From NCBI RefSeq assembly GCF_035989245.1, contig NZ_JAYMFF010000002.1, positions 372,001-436,000 on the forward strand: a stretch of 64,000 nucleotides of DNA, given 5' to 3'. The DNA comes from Adlercreutzia wanghongyangiae. Lineage in GTDB: Bacteria; Actinomycetota; Coriobacteriia; Coriobacteriales; Eggerthellaceae. Positions 25,001 through 32,597 of the stretch are shown one piece after another. The position numbers were made by a program, and so were the translations under genes. Every line of letters begins with the position of its first letter. Positions within the stretch are counted from its first letter, which is position 1. The notes under the pieces are model-generated. The model was not told the origin of the DNA. It searched no databases and saw only the letters and a list, made by a program, of their open reading frames with translations.

Positions 25001-27797
25001 CACCATCAAATTGGGCGGATCGGTGGGCTTGCGCTTGCTGTCGATGAACTCCACCTCTACGGTTTGGTTCTCCTGGATGTTCTCAAGCAGTTGCTGCGAA
25101 GGCCGCGGCTGGGTGTAGGTGGGTGTGTCCAGGTTCTTGTCGAAGATCACCACGCCGTTCACCTTCACGTAGTTCAAGATGGCACCGTTGGTGGCTGCCC
25201 AGGTCACGGTGTGGTTGTCGCCGGGTTTCACGGTGGTTGAAGAGGAAATGGTACCCGGGCCGCGCACAATGGTGCGCACTTCCAGACGGTCATCGGGCAC
25301 GGGGGTCGTGCGCACCTCCACCAGGTGATCGTCGTCTATGCCTTGGAAGGGGATGGTGCCCGAGGGCGCCGGCGCGATGGGCACGCCGTCGATCAGCACC
25401 TCGGCAATCTCGCGACCGGCAGCTACTTGCCACGACACTTCGTGGCTGGCGCCGGCGTCCACGGTGGCCGTGGGCGTGAGGCTTTTCACGCCGGCATCGC
25501 CCTTGGTGGCGATGGTGAAGGGGCTTTCCGTCGGCGGATCGGCCGGATCACCGAAGGCCACGAATACTTGGTGGTCGGCGTCGGCCACGGGCAGCACCAG
25601 CTTGCCCGACACGATAAGGTCGTCGCGTACCACGCCATCTACCATCACGAAGCGCACCACTTTATCCTCAGCGGGAATCCAACCCACATAGGCGGTTTTA
25701 TCGCCGTAGTAGCTGGCGGTGGTGGTGGGGTTGGCCGTGGAGGTAAGCCCGGTGTCGGCGCTGGTGATGCCCGCTATGCCATTGCCTGACGTGGACACCG
25801 TGACATCGTACTTGGGGCGGTCGGACGAGGTGGTGCACGACGCGTTTCCCAACGAGTCCAGCTGGAAGCTGGCGTGCGCGCCGTTCTTGTCGACGAAGAT
25901 GCCCCCCACGGTAGCGGTGTTGGTGTAGGTGGTGTAGCTGGCGCTGCCCTTGGCGGTGCCCTCGCAGGTTACCTCAAAGTAGCCGCCCTTCTTGATCTGC
26001 GCAGTGGAGGTGGCGCGCACAGTGAGCGTGTTGCCGCTGATGTTCACCACTTCGAAGTTGGACGACGAACCCGACGAGGTAACGTATCGCGCGTTCACCG
26101 AGGACCGGTCGATATTGGCGAAAGCCGGCAACGTGATGGTGAAGGTGGCTCCCTGAAGCCCCAGATCCTCCTGCTTCGATACGTTCACCGAGTGCACCGT
26201 CGCCCGCAGCCGGTCGCCGGCTTCGGCGTAGTCGCGCGTAAGCAGATAGCCGGGATCGTTGGAGGCATAGTGCTTCGTGCGGTTGGCAACATACATGGTG
26301 GTCTTGAATTCTGGCACGATAATATCTACCGCCAACCCCAACGCCGAAAGGATAGTGGGGTTGTTTTTCGTGTCGATGTTGACCACGACACGCTGCTCGC
26401 CACCGGACAGCTTCATAGACCCGCTGTTGTTGGGGTTGTTGATGGACATAACGGTAAGATCAGTGTTGCAGGCATAAAAAGGTTTATTGGCGTCGACCGT
26501 GTAGTGGCCTTTGTTGGTGATGGAGGGGCCAGGGTTTTGGGCAACGTTCTTGCCGTCAATGTCTACGTGGAACGAGAAGAAGGTGCTTTCGGGACGGAAA
26601 TTGGATGAAGGAAACGACATCTTAGAATAGTACGAAGTTTTGTCGGTGTAGTACTGGAAGTACTGCTTACTATCGAGCCAATCGCTGCCGTCGTTGGAAA
26701 CAAGGGTTTCGCCGGTGGGGCCGGGCGCTACATACAGGCCGCTGCCCGAAACTTGGGCAGTGGCGCTGGCTCCCTTTGAAACGTCCGTACCGCCGAGAAC
26801 GAGCTGAAGCTGCCTTGTCGGAAGTGCGACATCTTCTTCGATGGCGATGATTTTCCACGAGCCGAACATGTCTCCTGTAACGTTCTTGGTGGTGTTGCCG
26901 GCCATGTTCATGTAGGGAATATTGATCCCTGTGTAGGTGCCGTATCCTTGGCTTTTTACGAAGCTGGTTACATCAAAGAACGTGCTGTTGCGCTTGTCTC
27001 CATCGTGGTAAACCGTTGAGGGATAGTAACGGTTGATGGTGCCCTTGGGGCCCTTGAGGCTTACTCCGTAGGTGGCAAGAGGATTGGTGCTCCTGTTGGT
27101 CAAGCGCTTGTTGGGCACGGTGGCAGAGACGATCAAATAGGCTTTGTAAATTTTGCCCGTAGAGGATCGTTGCGCCAGGGTTGATGAGCTGGAGTTTGTA
27201 CGGACGGCTCCATCGCCCCAACTCCATCCGACAGGTTTGGCAAAACCAGGATTGACAGCGGCTTCTGCGGTGGTATCGCTGTGAAGCGCTCGTCCCCACA
27301 GACTGTCTCCCTTGCCACGAACATTGGTGTTGCCGCAGATATTGAAACGGTATCGGCCCGTTAGGTTGATGGTATAGCTGAGTGAATTGGAGAAACTGCA
27401 GTTGTTTGGGCTGCCGATGGTGGCATTGGCTGCTCGTGGTGTGGCGGCGAGGACTGCGCTGTCGGCGGCTGTTGCTTGGGCAAGTGGCTGTGGAATAACG
27501 GGGGTGCCCAGAAGAGGTGTGAGCGCCGAGGGGTTTTCCTCGGTCGTTTGGCTCTGTAGGGGAAGGGACGCAAGAAGCGATGACAGGTAGGTTACCGTGC
27601 CATCCGAACTCGACCCTGAAATCGTTTCAGAGGCGGTGGTGTTGGCAGCTAAATTAGCGGCTGCCCCCCCCCTCGTTGATTTGAGGGGTTTGCGGCGATG
27701 CGAAGGCCGGCACCAAACCGGCTGCAAGCAGCGCGGCCACGGCAATCGAGATGACGCCCTGGCGAACCTTGCGCGAAGAACCCAAAGGTGAACGCAT
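22079..27797 (-). CDS. Giant LPxTG repeat adhesin, frame broken at a poly-G tract (phase-variable)
   Basis: This is a very large surface protein. ATG 27797 opens a signal peptide (MRSPLGSSRKVRQG, hydrophobic core, PAFASPQTPQINEG), but after nine G (27664-27672 on the other strand) that frame stops within two codons. With eight G the frame enters AAANLAANTTASETISG and runs 1,905 residues to the end. The body has a large N-terminal region (about 60-600) that looks like an adhesin head. About 13 beta-type repeats of roughly 85 residues follow, each with VDGVxRPDLI and DHTVxVVF. Then come an Asp/Pro stalk and LPKTGDQ near residue 1872 with a membrane helix and RRRA. As sequenced the gene is off. 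Copies A and B of a repeat flank it. Confidence 0.88.
27664..27672. repeat. C9/G9 homopolymer tract in the adhesin signal region
   Basis: Nine consecutive C on the plus strand lie just after the signal-peptide codons. They put the signal peptide out of frame with the adhesin; eight or eleven would restore it. Such tracts change length by slipped-strand mispairing. A sequencing error in the run is the main alternative. Confidence 0.85.
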
Positions 27798-27942
27798 GAA
27801 AACCAACTCCCGTACTGTCTCTCTCGTTTTAGCTTGGGTTGTACGTAGTAACTTTCCATTTAGCAGTACACAGCCCTTTTTGTCAACGGTTTTCTCGCCG
27901 CGTACTGTGAGGAAGGCTGTTAAGTTGGGGCGGCAGACCGTG

Positions 27943-28107
27943 GGGTACCAAACTTCAGGTTTCTGCCGGTGCGTGTCGGGGGAGTCGGCAAGAATGAGTG
28001 GTTTGGTACCCGTCAGGTTTCTGGTGACCTGGGGTTTTGCGGAAACCACGGTACCAAACCCCCGAATTCTGCCGATAGCCGGGTACCAAATCCCTGAATT
28101 TTGCCGC
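27943..28107 (+). repeat. GGTACCAAAC repeat cluster, copy B (before the adhesin gene)
   Basis: This cluster has the same four-unit arrangement as copy A and the same strand orientation, starting 146 bases upstream of the adhesin start codon. The last unit differs (GGTACCAAATCCCTGAATTTTGCCG). It occupies most of the space between the adhesin and the NdpA gene, so it may hold the adhesin promoter or control it. Confidence 0.85.
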
Positions 28108-28220
28108 TGGCCGCAGACGGCCTGCCGGGCCTTGCCCTGTCGGCGGGGGCGGCCCTCCTCGTGGGCGCTTACGGCGTGCCAAGCGTTGTGGGTGTTTGCG
28201 GCACGGGTGCTGAGGTGGGC

Positions 28221-28226
28221 TATAAT
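28221..28226 (+). promoter_or_regulatory. -10 box before the NdpA-like gene
   Basis: A consensus TATAAT lies 44 bases before the start codon; TTGCGG at 28196-28201 could be a weak -35 with a long spacer. Confidence 0.45.
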
Positions 28227-28269
28227 GGGCCGCTGGGTTGCCCCGCCGGTTCCGATTGAAAGGCTGTCC

Positions 28270-29331
28270 ATGAACATCAACAAGGCGATTCTGCATGTGT
28301 TCGACTTCGTGTCTTGCGTGAACGTGTTCGCTCAGACCGAGATGGATTTGGGCAACAAAACGGCGAAGCGCTACGTGACCAGCCAGGCCAAGCGGGCTGT
28401 GGGCAATCTGGACAGCAAGCGCGGCACGTTCGCCGAGAACAGTCTGTTCGCGGACGAGCTGCGGGCCTATTTCCGCGGCGAGCGCGATTTTGTAGAGCTG
28501 TCCCAGCACATCGGCGAGTTCATCGTGGGCGAGTTGTCGCGCATGGAAAAGACGCCATCCACCGACCTGCTGGTCATCGACTTCGAGGGCGACCTGGACC
28601 AAACGGTGCGCGAAATGACCGACGAGGAGGCCGAGGCTGCATTCAAGGGACGTGGCACACGCTATTTCGCCATCATCTTGCTGGAAAGCCGCCAGGCTTA
28701 TATGCACGAGGTGGGCAGCAACGACTTCGGCGACACTGCCACCACCATCGCGCGCCACCATGCCATCCTGCCGAACCCGTCGCAGAAGGTGGCGTCCTTC
28801 GCGCTCATCGATGGCGACTCTATGGCCGTGTGGTTCGTGGACAAGGAACGCGACATTGCCGGCGAGAAACGCTGGATCATCCCCGACGGGCTGCTGCAGT
28901 GCTCCATGGAGGCTTCCAGCAAGGAAGTGCTGCAGGCGGTGACCACCGTGGTGGAGGAAGTGGCCGAGGAGTTCGGCGCCAACACGGCCGTGGCGCTTTC
29001 CAAGGCGAAGGCCTATGTGGCCGAGAACGCCGACCAGTCCGACGAGGTGGACGCCTACGATTTAGGGCGCGAGGTGTTCGCCGACGAGCCGGTGCTGCAG
29101 GAGCGTTTCGACCGTGCGGTGAACGAGGGGGCCATTCCCGAGCGCGTGACGGTGGAGAAGGCTGTGGCCAAGCGCGTGACGCGCAACCACAAGATTCGCA
29201 CCGACACGGGCATCGAGCTGACGTTCCCCGCCGAATACGGCGAGAACCCCGACTTCATCGAGTTCTCCAGCATGCCCGATGGTCGCATCGAGATTGCGCT
29301 GAAAAATATCGGCGCTATCGAGAATCGCTAG
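28270..29331 (+). CDS. Nucleoid-associated protein (NdpA/37-kDa family)
   Basis: NdpA-like proteins bind the chromosome; their precise role is unclear. The 353-residue protein covers the family domain: N-terminal AILHVFDF, GNKTAKRYVTSQAKRAV, then LVIDFEGDLDQTV, RYFAIILLESRQAYMHEVG, and NTAVALSKAKAYV near the C-terminus. The final HKIRTDTGIELTFPAEYGENPDFIEF is also typical. GAAAGG lies upstream of ATG 28270; the open frame reaches back into the repeat cluster but has no family similarity there. It is convergent with the DinJ-type gene, 11 bases apart. Confidence 0.82.
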   Translation: MNINKAILHVFDFVSCVNVFAQTEMDLGNKTAKRYVTSQAKRAVGNLDSKRGTFAENSLFADELRAYFRGERDFVELSQHIGEFIVGELSRMEKTPSTDLLVIDFEGDLDQTVREMTDEEAEAAFKGRGTRYFAIILLESRQAYMHEVGSNDFGDTATTIARHHAILPNPSQKVASFALIDGDSMAVWFVDKERDIAGEKRWIIPDGLLQCSMEASSKEVLQAVTTVVEEVAEEFGANTAVALSKAKAYVAENADQSDEVDAYDLGREVFADEPVLQERFDRAVNEGAIPERVTVEKAVAKRVTRNHKIRTDTGIELTFPAEYGENPDFIEFSSMPDGRIEIALKNIGAIENR

Positions 29332-29342
29332 GGGCGTCGGAA

Positions 29343-29552
29343 CTAGTCGTCCAGGTTCTCGGTGCCGTAGTCGTAGGTGCGCGGTTTGCGGGGATGCAGG
29401 GTGACGTCGAAGGGCAGCGCGCCCTCCCGCAGCGCCTGCTTCACGAACACGTTGACCGCGGTGGTGAAGCTCATGCCCAGCTCGTCGAACATCTCGTCGG
29501 CCTGCTTCTTCAGCTCGTCGTCGATGCGGATGGTCACGTTGGAGTTCGCCAT
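29343..29552 (-). CDS. RelB/DinJ-family antitoxin (orphan)
   Basis: The 69-residue protein has the ribbon-helix-helix start SNVTIRIDDELKKQADEMFDELGMSFTTAVNVFVKQA and the short C-terminal arm LREGALPFDV that in DinJ wraps its YafQ toxin. ATG 29552 has GAAAGG upstream. No toxin gene follows: the next DNA is the end of the convergent NdpA gene. It may act alone as a repressor or neutralise a toxin elsewhere. Confidence 0.8.
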   Translation of the reverse strand: MANSNVTIRIDDELKKQADEMFDELGMSFTTAVNVFVKQALREGALPFDVTLHPRKPRTYDYGTENLDD

Positions 29553-29587
29553 GAATCTGCCTTTCAGTGGGAATATGATATAAGACA

Positions 29588-29595
29588 GTGTACAC
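29588..29595. promoter_or_regulatory. Possible operator of the orphan antitoxin
   Basis: The palindrome GTGTACAC lies upstream of the antitoxin start, next to a minus-strand TATCAT that can serve as -10. RHH antitoxins usually repress their own promoter at such short dyads. Confidence 0.35.
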
Positions 29596-29704
29596 CTTCC
29601 TGTGTATTCCGTGCACATTACTCATGGCGGTCAGCACGGCGGCCTGGGTGTTACTGTCGCGAGAGCTTGGGAAGAGGCCTCGCGTCGGCCGCGTACCGCT
29701 CGCC

Positions 29705-31342
29705 TTAGCGGCGCAAATTGCCGAACAGGCCGCGCATGAGCTGGCGGCCGGCCTCGCGGCCGATCTGGCCGATCACCGAGTTCACCGTTTTCGCCATCTG
29801 CTCGCGCTGCTTCTGCTCGGCCTTCGCCGCACGCTCAGCTTCGCGTTCTACCTCGCGGGCGGCCCGCTCTGCCTCCTTCTGGGCGAGCGCCGCTTCCTTG
29901 GCGGCCTGCTTCTCGGCGGCCTTCGCGGCGGCATCGGCCGCCCGCTGCGCCTCCTTCTGCTCTTTGGCCTCGGCAGCGGCCTTCTCCTTCTCGAAAGCGG
30001 CCCGCTCTGCCTCCAGGGCCTCGCGCTCCTTCGCCAGGGCATCGGCCTCGGCCGCCTCGGCGCGCTCGGCGTTTATCAGCTCGTAGGCGCTCTCGCGGTC
30101 CACTGCTTGCCCGTACTTCTCCAGAAGCGGCGCGCTGGCCTCGCGCACGGCCGCGAGGGCTTTCTCGGAAGCGGCCGCCATCAAGCATTCCGGCGGCAGC
30201 ACCTTCGCGCGCTCCACCACCGAGGGCTGGCCCTCCTCGTTCAGAAACGACACCAGCGCCTCGCCCGTGCCCACTTCCAACAGGGCCTCCTCGGCGTTGA
30301 ACGCGGGGTTCTCGCGGAAGGCCTGGGCCGCGGCGCGCACGGCCTTCTGCTCGGCGGGAGTGTAGGCGCGCAGGCCGTGCTGGATGCGGTTCGACAGCTG
30401 GGCCAGCACCTCGTCGGGGATGTCGGCGGGCGACTGGCTGATGAAGTAGAGTCCCACGCCCTTCGAGCGGATGAGCTTCACCGTCTGCACGATCTTGTCG
30501 GCCAAGGCGCGGGGCATGTTGTTGAACAGCAGGTGCGCCTCGTCGAAGAAGAACACGAACTTCGGCTTGGCGGCATCGCCCACCTCGGGCAGCGTCTCGT
30601 ACAGCTCGCCGAGCATCCACAGCAGGAACATGGCGTAGATGCGCGGGCTGGCCATCAGGCGTGCGGCGGCCAGCACGTTCACCATGCCTTGGCCCGCATC
30701 GTCGCAGACGAGCCAGTCGGCCAGGTCGAGCGCCGGCTCGCCGAAGAAGATGTCACCGCCCTCGTCTTCCAGCGTGAGCAGCGCCCGTTGGATGGCGCCG
30801 ATGGACTGGCTGGACACGCGCCCGTAGGCCACTTCCACCTCTTTGGCGTGGTCGGCCAGGTAGGTGAGCATGGCGCGCAGGTCCTTCAAATCGATGAGCA
30901 GCATGCCGTGGTCGTCGGCCACGCGAAAGGCCACGGAAAGCACGCCGGCCTGCACGTCGGTCAGGTCGAGCAGCGAGGCCAGCAGATCGGGTCCCATGTC
31001 GGACACGGTCACGCGCACGGGAATGCCGCCGTCGCCCAGCATATCCCACAGGCGGGTGGGACAGCCCTGGGGCTGCCAGCCGGCGGCGCCCAGCTTCTCG
31101 GCTCGCTCGCGCAGGGCGGCCGTGTCCTCGCCGGCTTGGGCGATGCCGGTCACATCGCCCTTCACGTCGGCCATGAACACCGGCACCCCGGCGCGCGAGA
31201 AGCCCTCGGCCAGCACCTTCAACGTGACGGTCTTGCCCGTGCCCGAAGCGCCCGCGATGAGCCCGTGGCGGTTGGCCTGGTTCAGCAGCAGATAGCAGGG
31301 GTTCTCGCCCTGGGCCACTTTGATGCGATCGTTTTCCAACAT
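29705..31342 (-). CDS. HerA-like ATPase (DUF853/YjgR family)
   Basis: This is a FtsK/HerA-type P-loop ATPase. The 545-residue protein has Walker A GASGTGKT at 31-38, FMADVKGDV just after it, and Walker B FVFFFDEAHLLF near 255. The sensor segment LYFISQSPADIPDEVLAQLSNRIQHGLRAY is typical of DUF853. The last 120 residues are Ala/Glu/Lys-rich and strongly predicted coiled coil (KEREALEAERAAFEKEK and so on), followed by a short conserved tail GRQLMRGLFGNLRR. ATG 31342 is used; the frame is open far upstream only as a shadow of the pdxY gene on the other strand. Cellular role unknown; DNA translocation or repair is a family inference. Confidence 0.88.
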   Translation of the reverse strand: MLENDRIKVAQGENPCYLLLNQANRHGLIAGASGTGKTVTLKVLAEGFSRAGVPVFMADVKGDVTGIAQAGEDTAALRERAEKLGAAGWQPQGCPTRLWDMLGDGGIPVRVTVSDMGPDLLASLLDLTDVQAGVLSVAFRVADDHGMLLIDLKDLRAMLTYLADHAKEVEVAYGRVSSQSIGAIQRALLTLEDEGGDIFFGEPALDLADWLVCDDAGQGMVNVLAAARLMASPRIYAMFLLWMLGELYETLPEVGDAAKPKFVFFFDEAHLLFNNMPRALADKIVQTVKLIRSKGVGLYFISQSPADIPDEVLAQLSNRIQHGLRAYTPAEQKAVRAAAQAFRENPAFNAEEALLEVGTGEALVSFLNEEGQPSVVERAKVLPPECLMAAASEKALAAVREASAPLLEKYGQAVDRESAYELINAERAEAAEADALAKEREALEAERAAFEKEKAAAEAKEQKEAQRAADAAAKAAEKQAAKEAALAQKEAERAAREVEREAERAAKAEQKQREQMAKTVNSVIGQIGREAGRQLMRGLFGNLRR

Positions 31343-31540
31343 GGGAGCCTCGCTTTCGTGGGCGACGGAGTCTTGCCGCCATGCTACGCCTCCTGCGCCG
31401 GGCGGTCGGCGCGGTGGGGGATTTGTCAACGGCCTGTGGAGGCGGCCTCGGCGCACCCTCCGTTCGGAAAAGCCTAAGGCTTGCGAGGGCCGCGCAGGGG
31501 TAGAATCGTTCCCGATCGTTCGGCGAAAGGAGCGAACCTC

Positions 31541-32404
31541 ATGACGGCAACGCAACTCTACCAGCGCGAGGGCGCCTACATCCCCCGCGTGGCGGCTATC
31601 CACGACCTGTGCGGCTACGGCAAGTGCTCGCTCGGCGTGGCCATCCCCGTGCTTTCCGCCGCCGGCTGCGACGTGTGCCCGGTGCCCACGGGCCTGTTCT
31701 CCAGCCACACGGCCTTCCCCGGCTGGTACATGCACGACACCACCGACATTTTGGGCGACTATCTGGCGGCCTGGGCCGGCATCGGCGTGGAGCTGGACGC
31801 GGCGTACTCCGGGTTCCTCGGCGCGCCGGAGCAGGTGGACATCATCCGGCATGTGTGGGACACCTACCCGGAGGCCCTGCGCGTGGTGGATCCGGTTATG
31901 GCCGACCACGGCAAGGTGTATCCCACCTACACGCCCGAGCTGGTGACGGCCATGTGCGAGCTGGCCAACGGCGCCGACATTCTCACGCCGAACCTCACCG
32001 AGGCGGCCATCATCTTGGGCCGCGAGTGGGAAGGCGCCGACGTGGACGAGGAAACCGTGCGCGCCATGATGCTGGAGCTGCGCGAGCGCGGCGCGAAGAA
32101 CGTGGTGCTGAAGGGCATCGAGCACGGCGACGGGCTCATCCACAACTACGTGTGGGGCGACTCGGTGGACTTCACCGAGACCACCAACGCCAAGCTGCCC
32201 TACATGCTGCACGGCACCGGCGACGTGTTCGCAAGCACGCTTCTGGCCGCGGTGATGGCCGGGCGCGACCTGGCCGAGGCCACGCGCTTCGCCGCCGACT
32301 TCACGGCCGACGCCATGGTGGTGTCCGCCAAGCAGCCCGACTTCGAGGCCCGCGGCGTGAGCTTCGAGCCTTTGCTGGGCAAGGTGTCCGACCTTCTGGG
32401 GTAA
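31541..32404 (+). CDS. pdxY: Pyridoxal/pyridoxamine kinase
   Basis: The enzyme phosphorylates pyridoxal or pyridoxamine with ATP in the vitamin B6 salvage pathway. The 287-residue ribokinase-fold protein has IHDLCGYGKCSLGVAIPVLS near 20, VPTGLFSSHTAFPG near 48, VVDPVMADHGKVYPTY near 108, LTPNLTEAAIILG near 138 and the ATP/anion-hole segment HGTGDVFASTLLAAVMAG near 225, whose Asp is the catalytic base. AAAGGAG precedes ATG 31541. PLP is used by several enzymes in this window. Confidence 0.92.
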   Translation: MTATQLYQREGAYIPRVAAIHDLCGYGKCSLGVAIPVLSAAGCDVCPVPTGLFSSHTAFPGWYMHDTTDILGDYLAAWAGIGVELDAAYSGFLGAPEQVDIIRHVWDTYPEALRVVDPVMADHGKVYPTYTPELVTAMCELANGADILTPNLTEAAIILGREWEGADVDEETVRAMMLELRERGAKNVVLKGIEHGDGLIHNYVWGDSVDFTETTNAKLPYMLHGTGDVFASTLLAAVMAGRDLAEATRFAADFTADAMVVSAKQPDFEARGVSFEPLLGKVSDLLG

Positions 32405-32417
32405 GCCCGATCGCAAG

Positions 32418-32446
32418 AAGCGCCCCGCGGGAGGGGCGGGGCGCTT
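32418..32446 (+). terminator. Terminator-like hairpin after pdxY
   Basis: AAGCGCCCCGC (32418-32428) pairs perfectly with GCGGGGCGCTT (32436-32446). The T-run is minimal. Confidence 0.6.
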
Positions 32447-32470
32447 GGAGGGGAGGGTAAGTTTTGAGGC

Positions 32471-32490
32471 GGGCGGTCTAAAGGCCGCCC
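32471..32490. repeat. REP-like GGGCGG/CCGCCC hairpin, copy 1
   Basis: GGGCGG-TCTAAAGG-CCGCCC sits 47 bases before a fuller copy. Both share the core AGGCCGCCCCT. Confidence 0.5.
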
Positions 32491-32537
32491 CTACGGAAGG
32501 GTTGCGGTTGAGGGGCTCTTGCCGTCCGTCCCCTCGT

Positions 32538-32561
32538 AGGGGCGGGCTTCAGGCCGCCCCT
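32538..32561. repeat. REP-like AGGGGCGG/CCGCCCCT hairpin, copy 2
   Basis: AGGGGCGG (32538-32545) and CCGCCCCT (32554-32561) pair fully around GCTTCAGG. It lies between the convergent pdxY and flavoprotein genes. A related hairpin occurs at 49752-49779, also just after a gene end. Confidence 0.55.
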
Positions 32562-32597
32562 CAACCCGCGTAACTCCTCCGCTCGGCGACTCGGATC

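Noticed and set aside
21873..28107. GGTACCAAAC clusters as a CRISPR array
   Set aside because: Units alternate in orientation, spacers are irregular and the two clusters are near-identical; no cas genes are present.
27798..28283. A small protein encoded in the repeat cluster upstream of the adhesin signal peptide
   Set aside because: The frame is merely open; its NSGVWYP-like repeats arise from the DNA repeat, and a well-placed start for the signal peptide exists at 27797.
29588..31477. A 629-codon plus-strand frame opposite the HerA-like gene
   Set aside because: It is an antisense frame caused by high GC and the Ala/Glu-rich coiled coil; the minus-strand ATPase motifs are decisive.
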